A stretch of DNA of 64,000 nt, taken from the NCBI GenBank assembly GCA_019118345.1, contig DWZD01000053.1:124001-188000 (forward strand). The letters are read 5' to 3'. The number at the start of each line of letters is the position of its first letter. Position 1 is the stretch's first letter. The position numbers and the translations under genes are program-made. Below are positions 7,363 to 16,061 of this stretch, in pieces. Origin of the DNA: Candidatus Desulfovibrio intestinavium. GTDB taxonomy: Bacteria; Desulfobacterota; Desulfovibrionia; Desulfovibrionales; Desulfovibrionaceae. The notes beneath the pieces are model-generated. The model was not told where the DNA came from, did not search any database, and was given only the letters and a program-made list of their open reading frames with translations.

Positions 7363-8718
7363 ATGCAGGGCAAGGCGCTCATTATGGAAGTTCTCAAGGG
7401 AAAGGCCGTGGAACGGACCCCCTGGGTTCCCTACACCGGCTCACAGATCGCCAACCTTAAAGGCTACACGGCGCAGGAAATGTTCCGTGATGCCGACAAG
7501 CTCTTCGCCTGCTGCCTCGAGGCGGAGGCCCAGTACCTGCCGGACGGCATGACGCCCATGTTCGACCTGCAGGTGGAGGCCGAAATACTGGGCTGCGAGC
7601 TGACCTGGTACGACAACACGCCCCCCACGGTCTCTTCGCATCCTCTGGCCGGAGAGCTGATCATCCCGCATCAGCGCATCAGCCGCGAGGACGGGCGCAT
7701 TCCGCTCATTCTCGACGTCATGCGCCGCTTCAAGGCCGCCCGGCCCGACGTGGCCATGTACGGTCTGGTTTGCGGCCCCTTCACCCTGGCCTCGCATCTG
7801 CGCGGCACGGACATCTTCATGGACATGTACGACAACGAGGAGGGCGTGAAGGCGCTCGTGACCTACTGCGCCGAGGTTGTCCAGGATGTGGCCCGCTATT
7901 ACATCGAGGCCGGCTGCGACATCATTGCCGCCGTGGATCCGCTCGTCTCCCAGATTTCCCCGGACATGTTCACCACCTTCCTGAGTGAACCCTATACCGG
8001 CTTCTTTGCCTTCCTGCGCGAACAGGGCATCCCCGGTTCCTTCTTCGTCTGCGGCGACGCCACCAAGAATATCGAACCCATGTGCCTCACCCGCCCGGAT
8101 TGCATCGCCATCGACGAAAACGTGGACATCGTCGAGGCCAAGAAGATCACCGACGCCCATGACATCACCATTTCCGGCAATCTCCAGCTGACCGTCACCA
8201 TGCTGCTGGGCACCCAGCAGGACAATCAGAAGGAGGCCCTTGACCTCATGGACAAGCTGGGCACGCACCGCTTCATCATCGCGCCCGGCTGCGACGTGCC
8301 CTTCAACGCGCCCGCGGCCAATCTGGTGGGCGTGGGCGAGGCCGTGCGCAACCCGGACGTGGTGCGCAAGGCCCTGGCAAATTATGTGGCCGTGGACAAT
8401 CTGCCGGAAATCAGCCTGCCGGATTACGACAATCTGGATCATGTCCTGCTGGAAGCCGTCACCATTGATTCCAAGACCTGCGCGGCCTGCGGCTACATGG
8501 TGGCCGCCGCCGAAGCCGCCGCCAAACCCTATGGCGACCGGGTCAGGGTGGTGGAACGCTCCATCATGCATCCGGAAAGCCTGAGTTTCATGAAAAAGGT
8601 CGGCCTGAGCAACCTGCCCTCCCTGCTCGTGCAGGGGCAGATTCGCCATATTTCCCTGATCCCGCCGGTGGAAACGATCAGGGAAGAAATCGAGGCGGCG
8701 CTCGGCAAACTGAAATAG
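7363..8718 (+). CDS. URO-D-type methylcorrinoid methyltransferase (MtbA-like)
   Basis: Protein of 451 residues with the uroporphyrinogen-decarboxylase fold used by MtbA/MtaA methyltransferases, which take a methyl group from a corrinoid protein and pass it to a thiol or folate acceptor. Cys230 (in FFVCGD) and Cys310 (in APGCD) match two of the three zinc ligands of MtbA. The usual His two residues before the first Cys is Phe228 here. The C-terminal 90 residues look thioredoxin-like, with a CxxC pair (Cys373, Cys376). The start at 7363 follows AAGGAG. It heads the operon with mttC and mttB, so it is the likely methyl-acceptor step. The acceptor is unknown; tetrahydrofolate is plausible in a sulfate reducer. 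The stop is TAG. Confidence 0.82.
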   Translation: MQGKALIMEVLKGKAVERTPWVPYTGSQIANLKGYTAQEMFRDADKLFACCLEAEAQYLPDGMTPMFDLQVEAEILGCELTWYDNTPPTVSSHPLAGELIIPHQRISREDGRIPLILDVMRRFKAARPDVAMYGLVCGPFTLASHLRGTDIFMDMYDNEEGVKALVTYCAEVVQDVARYYIEAGCDIIAAVDPLVSQISPDMFTTFLSEPYTGFFAFLREQGIPGSFFVCGDATKNIEPMCLTRPDCIAIDENVDIVEAKKITDAHDITISGNLQLTVTMLLGTQQDNQKEALDLMDKLGTHRFIIAPGCDVPFNAPAANLVGVGEAVRNPDVVRKALANYVAVDNLPEISLPDYDNLDHVLLEAVTIDSKTCAACGYMVAAAEAAAKPYGDRVRVVERSIMHPESLSFMKKVGLSNLPSLLVQGQIRHISLIPPVETIREEIEAALGKLK

Positions 8719-8783
8719 GAGCGCAACGCGAGGACGGGGCGGCCTGGGCCGCCCCCCCCAACGGCGACGGCGGAGCAGACGGC

Positions 8784-9668
8784 ATGCGCAAGGAACTCAT
8801 CATCCTATCCGGCTTTCTCGGCAGCGGCAAGACGACCCTGCTGCGGCATCTGCTGCGGCATTGCGCGTCCCGCAGGGTCGCGGTGCTGCTCAACGATTTC
8901 GGCGAAATCCCCGTTGACGGCGCCATCCTGCGGCAGGACGGCGCGGCTGACGGCTTCGTCATGGAAATCGGCGGCGGCTCCGTCTTCTGCGCCTGCCTGC
9001 GCGAGTCCTTCGTGCTGGCCCTGCAGCGCATGAGCCAACGCCCGGAGGAGCTGGTCATCGTGGAGGCCTCGGGCATGTCCGATCCCTCGGTCATGGACAG
9101 GATGCTGCAGCTTTCGGGGCTGGATGCCGTCTTTGACCATACCGCCACGCTCTGCCTCTTCGACCCTGTCAAAAGCCTCAAGCTGGCCCGCGTGCTGGAG
9201 GTCATCCCCCGCCAGCTGGCCGCCGCCACCGTGGCCGTCATCACCAAGAGCGATCTGGCCGATGAAGCGGAATTGGCGGCTGCCCGGGCCTATATCGCCG
9301 AGCGGGAACCGAACCTGCCCATCGTCACCAGCGCGCACGGCCGCATCGACCTTGCCGCGCTGCCGGGGCGGGTGGCCCGCAGCTTCAGCCTGGGCTTCAA
9401 TACCCCGGAGACCCGGCCTGACGCCCTGAGCATCGAACGTGTCGCCTGCACGGCGGCGGAACTTGCCGCTGCCCTGCGGGCCGATGAAAACGTGCTGCGG
9501 GTAAAGGGATTTGTCCGCGCACAAGACGGCATCTGGTTTCTTTCGGATACCGGACGGGAGATGGAGCAACGCCCCGCCGAGGCCGCCCCGGTGCCCCTGT
9601 CCATCATCTGTCTGCAAGGTTCGGCCGAAAGCGTCCGCAACACCCTACAAGCCGGGTCCATGCTCTGA
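8784..9668 (+). CDS. CobW/COG0523-family GTPase
   Basis: G3E GTPase of 294 residues. The Walker A loop is GFLGSGKTT (residues 10-18) and the guanine motif is TKSD. The family's metal-binding CxCC is reduced to CxC (Cys69, Cys71) after GGGS. A C-terminal CobW domain follows. Relatives act as metal chaperones or in cobalamin handling. Placement between the methyltransferase and the corrinoid protein suggests loading of zinc, or help with corrinoid activation, for this pathway; that is inference. A GC-rich hairpin (8736-8755) lies in the 65-base gap before the gene and may tune expression. Confidence 0.83.
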   Translation: MRKELIILSGFLGSGKTTLLRHLLRHCASRRVAVLLNDFGEIPVDGAILRQDGAADGFVMEIGGGSVFCACLRESFVLALQRMSQRPEELVIVEASGMSDPSVMDRMLQLSGLDAVFDHTATLCLFDPVKSLKLARVLEVIPRQLAAATVAVITKSDLADEAELAAARAYIAEREPNLPIVTSAHGRIDLAALPGRVARSFSLGFNTPETRPDALSIERVACTAAELAAALRADENVLRVKGFVRAQDGIWFLSDTGREMEQRPAEAAPVPLSIICLQGSAESVRNTLQAGSML

Positions 9669-9688
9669 CCCGCATCAAGGAGCCTACC

Positions 9689-10339
9689 ATGAGCGCCATT
9701 CTGCAAGAAATTTCCGAAAAGCTGCAAAAGGGCAAGATGAAGGAAGTGGCCGATCTGACCAAACAGGCCCTTGCCGAAGGCATTGCCCCGCTCACCATTC
9801 TCAATGAGGGCCTCATGCCCGGCATGGACGTCATCGGCGAGCGCTTCAAGAACAACGACATCTTCATCCCCGAAGTGCTCATTGCCGCCCGTGCCATGTC
9901 GGCGGGCACCGAAGTGCTGCGACCCCTGCTGGTGGGCGACCAGCTGGAGCAGAAGGGAACGGTGGTCATCGGCACCATCAAGGACGACCTGCACGACATC
10001 GGCAAGAATCTCGTGCGCATGATGATGGAATCCAAGGGCCTGACCGTCATCGACCTGGGCAACAGCGTGGCCCCGGCCAAATATATCGAGGCGGCCAAGA
10101 AGCACCATGCCGACATCATCGCCTGTTCGGCCCTGCTGACCACCACCATGGTGCACATCAAGGATGTGGTGACGGCCGTGGCCGCCGACCCCGAGCTGGC
10201 CGGCCGGGTCAAGGTGATGATCGGCGGCGCGCCGGTCAATGATACCTTCCGGGAGTCCATCGGCGCGGATATCTATACCCCCGACGCCTCCACCGCCGCC
10301 GAAAAGGCCGTGGAAGTCTGTGCTGCCATGCACGCCTGA
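9689..10339 (+). CDS. mttC: MttC, corrinoid protein of the methylamine methyltransferase system
   Basis: Corrinoid-binding protein of 216 residues that carries the methyl group between MttB and the second methyltransferase. The N-terminal helical cap is followed by a Rossmann B12 domain. The signature D-x-H-D-I-G-K is at residues 100-106, with His102 the expected lower cobalt ligand, and later GG turns hold the nucleotide tail. Size and motifs match MttC/MtbC/MtmC. TMA specificity is taken from the mttB gene in the same operon. It starts 20 bases after the GTPase with an AAGGAG site. Confidence 0.92.
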   Translation: MSAILQEISEKLQKGKMKEVADLTKQALAEGIAPLTILNEGLMPGMDVIGERFKNNDIFIPEVLIAARAMSAGTEVLRPLLVGDQLEQKGTVVIGTIKDDLHDIGKNLVRMMMESKGLTVIDLGNSVAPAKYIEAAKKHHADIIACSALLTTTMVHIKDVVTAVAADPELAGRVKVMIGGAPVNDTFRESIGADIYTPDASTAAEKAVEVCAAMHA

Positions 10340-10389
10340 TGCCTTTCCCCCGGGCCGGGGAGTCCCTCCCCGGCCCTGCAGGAGTTGCC

Positions 10390-11097
10390 ATGCATCTGCT
10401 CTGCTGCGAAGTCCTACGTCCCGAACTCCAATGGCTGTGCGACCGGCTCGCCCTGACGCCGGACATCCGCTATCTGGAGCAGGGACTGCACGACCGGCCG
10501 GACGAACTCCGGCAACGCCTGCAAGAGGCCGTCAACGAGCTGGAAGCCCGTGGGGTGCCCCGCATCCTGCTGGGCTACGGCTTTTGCGGACGCGGTCTCT
10601 GGGGCGTGAGCACATGCCGGGCCACCCTGGTCATGCCCCGGGTGCATGACTGCATCCCCGTCCTGCTGGGCTGCGCGCAACAGGATATGGAATCCGTCTC
10701 CCGGGAGGGCAGCACCTATTGGATGAGTCCCGGCTGGCTGCGGTATTCGCAGCTGGACTTCATTCAGCGCCGCGAGGAGCGGCAACGGGAGTTTGAACAG
10801 CGTTACGGCAAGGACAATGCCGATTTTCTCATGGATCAGGAACGGCAATGGCTGCGCAATTATACCAATGCCTGCCTGATCTGCCGCGACGGTTTTCCGT
10901 CATCCGCCGAGGTGGAGCGGGATGCCCGTTTCGTGGCTGAGGATGCCGGCCTGCCCTACCGCAGCGTGACCGGCAGGGACGACTTTTTGCGGGCGCTGCT
11001 CACGGGCGGCCATGATCAGCGCTTTCTGACCCTTCTCCCCGGGCAGACGCCGGACGTGGATGCCGACGGGCGCATTGTGGCAACAGCAAAAAGGTGA
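10390..11097 (+). CDS. DUF1638 protein
   Basis: Protein of 235 residues that opens with the DUF1638 signature CCEVLRPEL. It has several conserved cysteines (CGRGLWG, CLICRDG) and no membrane segment. DUF1638 genes are commonly found beside methylamine methyltransferase and corrinoid genes in methanogens and bacteria, but the function is unknown. The start at 10390 follows AGGAG; an earlier in-frame start at 10339 overlaps the mttC stop and lacks a site. The next gene follows after 4 bases, so the two are probably translated together. Confidence 0.85.
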   Translation: MHLLCCEVLRPELQWLCDRLALTPDIRYLEQGLHDRPDELRQRLQEAVNELEARGVPRILLGYGFCGRGLWGVSTCRATLVMPRVHDCIPVLLGCAQQDMESVSREGSTYWMSPGWLRYSQLDFIQRREERQREFEQRYGKDNADFLMDQERQWLRNYTNACLICRDGFPSSAEVERDARFVAEDAGLPYRSVTGRDDFLRALLTGGHDQRFLTLLPGQTPDVDADGRIVATAKR

Positions 11098-11101
11098 CGG
11101 C

Positions 11102-12859
11102 ATGAGCAAGGGAAGCATCACGGTACATCATGCACAAGGCGTCCTGCGCCTGAGCTGCGAGACAGGCACGCCCCTCGCCCCCCTCCTGCGGGACGCGGGC
11201 CTGCTGGCCCTGCCCTGCGGGCGCGGCCAGTGCGGCAAGTGCCTCATCTATGCCGATACGCCGCCCACGCCGGAAGAACGGACGCTGCTCGGCCCCGCGC
11301 GGCTCGACAGGGGCCTGCGCCTGGCCTGCCATACCCTGACCCGCGACGGGCTGGAAGTGACCGTGCCGCACGAAGGGGAACTGCGGGTGCTGACCAGCTT
11401 TGCCGGTACGACCTATGACCGCGAGCCGCTTGTGCGGCGGCAGCCCCTTGCCGTGCCTCCGGGCACGCTGGAGGATCAGCGCGACGACGTGCGGCGTCTG
11501 CTGGCGGCCGCCGGGGCCGACCGTCACTGCCTGACCCTGGAACAGCTTGTCGGGCTGCCCGCCCTGCTGCGCTCGGGGCAGCCGCTTGACGGTCTGCTGC
11601 AGGACGGCTGCCTGATTGGGGTCAGGCCGCAAGACCATTCCCTGGCCCTGATCGTCGATATCGGCACCACCACCGTGGCCGCCCTGCTGCTGGACGTCGA
11701 TGAGGGGCGCATCCTTTCCTCCCTTGGCGAACAGAACGCGCAGGCTCCCTACGGAGCCGACGTGATCAGCCGCATACAGCAGGAAATGGCCTGGGAAGCC
11801 GGGGGAGGCCGGGGGGACAATCCCCTGCAGGCCGCCATTTGCCGTCAGATCAATGCCATGCTGGCGCGCCTGCTGGCTGAGGCCGGCAGGGAGGATGTGG
11901 ATTTTCTCTCCCTGACCGGCAATACGACCATGCTGCATTTGCTGTGCGGCCTGCCCGGTGAACACATCAGCCGCGCCCCCTTCATTCCCGTCACGCTGGA
12001 GGCCATGCGCCTGCCCGCCCGGCGGCTGGGCATCGACTCGCAGGCCGAATGTTTCCTCCTGCCGGGCATTTCGGCCTATATCGGCGCGGACATCGTGGCC
12101 TCGCTGCTGGCCGCCGACGCCCACCATCCGCAACCGCCCTTCCTGCTCATCGATCTGGGCACCAATGCCGAAACCGTCCTCTGTGCCGGCGGCGAGCTGC
12201 TGGCCTGCTCGGCGGCTGCCGGGCCGTGTTTTGAAGGGGCCACCCTTTCCTGCGGCATGGCCGGGCAGGACGGCGCCATTGACAGCGTCACGGCCCACGC
12301 CACGGAGGGCCTTGCCGTGACGACCATCGGTCATGTTCCGGCGCGCGGCCTTTGCGGCTCAGGGGTGCTGGACGCGCTGGCGCTTTTGCTCGATGCCGGG
12401 CTGGTGGACGAAACCGGACATCTGGAAGCGGACGATTCGCCATTGGGACGCCGGGTGCGGGGCAATGCCCTGCACCTTGCGGAGGGCGTCTTTCTCACGC
12501 AGCGGGATATCCGGGAAGTGCAGCTGGCCAAGGCCGCTGTGCGGGCGGGGGTGGAAATCCTCCTGCGGGAGGCCAATCTCTCGCGGCAGGACATCCAATG
12601 CCTGTATCTGGCCGGGGGCTTCGGCTCGGCCATGCGGCCGCGCAGCGCCGTCCGCATCGGCCTTGTGCCCCGGGAATGGGAAGAGCGGGTGCGCGTCCTC
12701 GGCAATGCGGCCAGTTTCGGCGCCTTGCGCTATGTGACGGAAAAGGACGCGCCGCGTGCGGCCCGGGCTCTGATCCGGCGCACGCGCTATATCGAACTTT
12801 CGGCCCACAGCGGCTTTGCCGATGCCTATGTGGAGCACATGATCTTTCCCCTTTCCTGA
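11102..12859 (+). CDS. RACo-like reductive activator of corrinoid protein
   Basis: Iron-sulfur ATPase of 585 residues. Corrinoid methyltransfer systems need it to reduce accidentally oxidised Co(II) back to Co(I). The N-terminal plant-type 2Fe-2S domain has Cys39, Cys44, Cys47 and Cys76. The large C-terminal part is an ASKHA-fold ATPase beginning at VDIGTTTVAALL and with later phosphate-loop glycines (YLAGGFGSA). This domain order is that of RACo and DUF4445 proteins. Methanogen RamA instead has C-terminal 4Fe-4S clusters. It is the obvious partner of MttC. It ends in TGA, and mttB begins about 110 bases later after a small hairpin (12915-12930). Confidence 0.9.
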   Translation: MSKGSITVHHAQGVLRLSCETGTPLAPLLRDAGLLALPCGRGQCGKCLIYADTPPTPEERTLLGPARLDRGLRLACHTLTRDGLEVTVPHEGELRVLTSFAGTTYDREPLVRRQPLAVPPGTLEDQRDDVRRLLAAAGADRHCLTLEQLVGLPALLRSGQPLDGLLQDGCLIGVRPQDHSLALIVDIGTTTVAALLLDVDEGRILSSLGEQNAQAPYGADVISRIQQEMAWEAGGGRGDNPLQAAICRQINAMLARLLAEAGREDVDFLSLTGNTTMLHLLCGLPGEHISRAPFIPVTLEAMRLPARRLGIDSQAECFLLPGISAYIGADIVASLLAADAHHPQPPFLLIDLGTNAETVLCAGGELLACSAAAGPCFEGATLSCGMAGQDGAIDSVTAHATEGLAVTTIGHVPARGLCGSGVLDALALLLDAGLVDETGHLEADDSPLGRRVRGNALHLAEGVFLTQRDIREVQLAKAAVRAGVEILLREANLSRQDIQCLYLAGGFGSAMRPRSAVRIGLVPREWEERVRVLGNAASFGALRYVTEKDAPRAARALIRRTRYIELSAHSGFADAYVEHMIFPLS

Positions 12860-12967
12860 AGCGGGACGCGCACGGGCGTTTCGCGCACGGAATGCGGAAA
12901 AAACGGCTGGGGCCGGCGGCAAGAGCCGCCTGAACGCACATCTCCAATGAATAGAGCGAGGTCTCGT

Positions 12968-14488
12968 ATGAAAAGATGGGCGCATGAAAGTCTTTCGGGC
13001 GGGGTCGGCGTTTCGCTGAACTTCCTGCGCGAGAAGGACTGTGAAAAAATCCATGAAGCATCCCTTGAGGTTCTCAAGGATCGCGGCGTCTCCTTCGGCA
13101 GCGAAAAGGCCCGCGAAGTGCTTCGCGATCACGGCTGCTGGGAAGACGACGAGGGCTGCACCCACTTCCCCCGCACCCTGGTCGAAGACATGCTGGAAGC
13201 TGTCCCCTCGGAATTCGTGCACTATGGCCGAACCGAGGAGGACGACATTCACATGGCCCAGGATCAGGTCTATGCCTCCAACTTCGGCGAAGGCATCTAT
13301 ACCCTGGACATGAACACCGGCGAACGCCGGCCCACGGTCAAGCAGGATGCGGTGGACATCGTGCGCGTGGTCGATGCTCTCGACAACGTGCATATCTACA
13401 ATCGCGCCATCGGCCCGCAGGACGTGCCGAGCGAGTCCGCCCCCCTGCACAATGCCGAAGTGGCCCTGTGCTACACGAGCAAGCCCATGCATCTGGTCTC
13501 CGGCTCGCCGTTCCAGACCAAAAAGATGATCAAGATGGCCGAGATTGCCGTCGGCGGCAAGGAAACGCTGAAAAAGCGCCCCCGCACCGCCTTCAACCAC
13601 ACGACCATCAGCCCCCTGCGCATTTCGGCCGAAGCCTGCGAGAACGCCATGCTCGTTTCCGAAGCCGGTTTGCCCAACCACATTCTGGTCATGGTGCAGC
13701 AGGGCGCCACGTCGCCCATTCGCTACGCCGGCAGCGTGGCCGTGCACAATGCCGACTTCCTGGCCTTCAACACCCTCATGCAATGCGTCAGGAAGGGGAA
13801 TCCGACCTTCTACGGTTCGTCCGCCTGCGTCATGGACATGAAGAAGGGCCTGTCGCTGGTGGGCGCGCCCGAAGTCTTCGTGCTCAATGCCGCCCATGCG
13901 CGCATGTCCAAATACTACAACATCCCCAGCTACATTGCCGGTGGCTAGACGGATAGCAAGTGCAATGACATGCAGGCCGGCGCCGAACGCGCGCTCAACC
14001 GCCTGATGACCGCTCTGGCAGGTGCCAGTGTTCTTTTCGGTCAGGGCATGCTTGAGACGGGCATTACGTTCGACATCCCGACCCTGCTTGTGGACGACGA
14101 AGTCATTGATTATGTGCTGCGCATGCTGGCAGGCTTCAAGGTTGACGCCACGACCCTGTGCACAGACATGATCAAGGAAGTCGGCCCCTTCGGTACCTAT
14201 CTCGCGGAAATGGACACGCTGGAACATCTGGGCGAGCTGAGTACCTATCACTTGATGAACCGCGAGAACTACGACATGTGGGTGCGCTCCGGCAAGCCTG
14301 ATCTCTACGAACAGGCCCGGGAACGCGCCCGGGAAATTCTGGCGACCCATACCCAGAAGAACCCGCTCAGCCCCGAACAGGTCAAGGCCATTCGCGACGT
14401 CGTCGTGGAAGCCGAAGAGGAACTGGGCGTGGCCGACTTCTGGCAGGGCAAGGAAGACAAGCGCTTCATCGACAACAACCTCTATTAG
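12968..14488 (+). CDS. mttB: MttB, trimethylamine methyltransferase with pyrrolysine
   Basis: Trimethylamine:corrinoid methyltransferase of 506 residues, read through an in-frame TAG at codon 327. The two parts (326 and 179 residues) are in the same frame and together match the length of MttB (about 495 residues in Methanosarcina). The codon lies in the conserved segment AGG-Pyl-TDSK at the mouth of the TIM barrel, where pyrrolysine binds the methylamine. The pyl cassette 9 kb upstream supplies the amino acid and tRNA. Without readthrough the product would lack the last third. The start at 12968 follows GAGG; an ATG at 12947 has no site. The final stop is also TAG. Confidence 0.95.
13946..13948 (+). 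other. In-frame UAG codon read as pyrrolysine
   Basis: Amber codon 327 of mttB. The coding frame continues without another stop for 179 codons with clear MttB sequence on both sides, so it is neither a nonsense mutation nor a frameshift. tRNA-Pyl with a CUA anticodon is encoded in this window. Confidence 0.93.
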
Positions 14489-14579
14489 GCATTGCCGCCC
14501 CGCCCGGTGCGCCAGCCGCAGGCCCCGGGCAGAACGGGCAGCAAGCCGGATGCCGCAAGGCATCGCCCGGGCACAGGGA

Positions 14580-14621
14580 GGAGCGGCGCGGCGGAACATG
14601 GGGTTCCGCCTGCGCCGCTCC
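14580..14621 (+). terminator. Strong hairpin after mttB
   Basis: A stem of 18 pairs with one bulged base and an ATGGG loop lies 91 bases after the mttB stop. There is no T-run, so it may act as a pause, a weak terminator or an mRNA-end stabiliser. The rest of 14489-14783 shows no gene. A frame open to 14767 is the readthrough tail of mttB. Confidence 0.5.
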
Positions 14622-14783
14622 GCAACATGACGGAAGCCGCTTCCGGGGCCGGCATATCCCTGTCAGCCGACTTTCGGCTGGCGGGCGCGCGGTTTTTCCG
14701 GCATGATGCGCCAGCCCCGCGATGCCGTGCATCCCGGCAATCCCGCCGGAACGCGACGCACGCCTGACTGACAAGGACAGTGT

Positions 14784-16061
14784 ATGCAGCCGGAATCTCC
14801 CAGCCCCGGACAGGTGGATGTCATCTCCTGCGGTATCGGCTTTCCCGACGATGCCTCCACGCGCGCATTGCTGACGCGCGCCCATGCCGTCTACGGCTCG
14901 CGCGCCCTGCTGGCCGCCTGCCCCCTGCCGCTCGGGGAAACCCATGTCATCGCCGCCCGGGCCCGCGAGGATGCCGCTGCCATTCTCGCACGCAGCCGCG
15001 CCGGGCAGCGTCTGGCGGTGCTGGCCTCGGGCGACGCCCTCTATCACGGTTTCGGCGGAACCCTTTTCCGTCTGGCACGCCCCGATGACGTGATCATCCA
15101 CCATGCGGGCATTACCGCCTTTCAGGCCCTGTTCCAGCGGCTGGGCCGCCCGTGGGACGAGGCGCGCCTGTTCTGCGTCCATGCCGGCGAGGACATCCCG
15201 GCCCGCCAGATGGCGCAATGGCCCCTGAGCATCACCTATGCCGGCAGCCGCCATACGGCCGATGCCCTGGCCCGCGCCGTGCTGGCATGCCATCCCGCCG
15301 CCGCCGGACGCGACGCCGTCATGGCCGAGCGTCTGGGCAGCCCGGACGAACGCATTGTCCGCGCGCCCCTGCGGGACATTGCCGCCACCCCCTGCGGCCC
15401 CACCTCCCTGCTGGTGCTGCTGGAACATGAAGCCGGCAACGCGGAAGCCGCCATAGCGCCCCGGCTGGCATTGGGCCTGCCCGATGCGGCCTACGCGCAC
15501 GAGGCCCATCTCATCACCGCGCCGGAAGTGCGGGCCGTCATCCTCTCCCGCCTCTGCCTGCCGCACTGGGGCACGCTCTGGGATCTGGGGGCGGGCAGCG
15601 GTTCGGTGGGCCTTGAGGCCGCGGCCCTCTGTCCCGGCCTGCGGGTCATCGGGGTGGAGCGCAAGCCCGAGCGCGCGGCCCTCATGGCCGACAATGCCCG
15701 CCGGTTGGGCGTGGCCAACTACCTGCCGCTGACCGGCGAGGCCCTGCCGCTCGTCAGCCTGCCTCCCGGCGCGCCCGAGGCGCTGCCCGCACCGGATCGG
15801 ATCTTTCTCGGCGGCGGCGGACGGGAACTGCCGCGCCTGCTCGCGGCCTGCATGGATCGCCTCAGGCCCGACGGCCTGCTGGTGGCCGCCTCGGTCACCC
15901 TGCAAAGCCTGCGCGATCTGCTGGACTGGCGGCCCGAGTGCCGCGTGGGCCTTTGCCGTCTGGACGTGGCGCGGGAGGAAAGCCTTGCCCGCACGCACCG
16001 CGCCCTCAAGCCGCAAAATACCATCCACGTCTTCAGCTTCCGACGGGAGCCGCATCCATGA
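14784..16061 (+). CDS. cbiET: CbiET/CobL, precorrin-6Y/7 methyltransferase-decarboxylase
   Basis: Fused bifunctional enzyme of 425 residues for corrin ring synthesis: methylation at C5 and C15 and decarboxylation of the C12 acetate of (cobalt-)precorrin. The N-terminal half is a tetrapyrrole methylase fold (Cbi[10 protein letters not shown] near the start, [10 protein letters not shown] around residue 95). The C-terminal half is a Rossmann methyltransferase (CbiT) with the SAM loop [16 protein letters not shown]. It follows mttB in the same direction and overlaps the next gene by ATGA. It supplies corrinoid for the methyltransferase system. The other ring genes are not in this window. Confidence 0.92.
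   Translation: MQPESPSPGQVDVISCGIGFPDDASTRALLTRAHAVYGSRALLAACPLPLGETHVIAARAREDAAAILARSRAGQRLAVLASGDALYHGFGGTLFRLARPDDVIIHHAGITAFQALFQRLGRPWDEARLFCVHAGEDIPARQMAQWPLSITYAGSRHTADALARAVLACHPAAAGRDAVMAERLGSPDERIVRAPLRDIAATPCGPTSLLVLLEHEAGNAEAAIAPRLALGLPDAAYAHEAHLITAPEVRAVILSRLCLPHWGTLWDLGAGSGSVGLEAAALCPGLRVIGVERKPERAALMADNARRLGVANYLPLTGEALPLVSLPPGAPEALPAPDRIFLGGGGRELPRLLAACMDRLRPDGLLVAASVTLQSLRDLLDWRPECRVGLCRLDVAREESLARTHRALKPQNTIHVFSFRREPHP

Noticed and set aside
13946..13948. mttB as a nonsense pseudogene or two separate genes
   Set aside because: The frame continues with family sequence, the codon is at the known pyrrolysine site, and tRNA-Pyl and its synthetase are encoded nearby.
12359..14599. 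Open frame of 746 codons on the minus strand across mttB
   Set aside because: It is antisense to mttB and the end of the activator gene, matches no family, and long antisense frames are expected at this GC content.
14492..14767. Small gene of 91 codons after mttB
   Set aside because: It starts with TTG without a ribosome binding site and is in frame with mttB; it is better treated as the possible readthrough tail.
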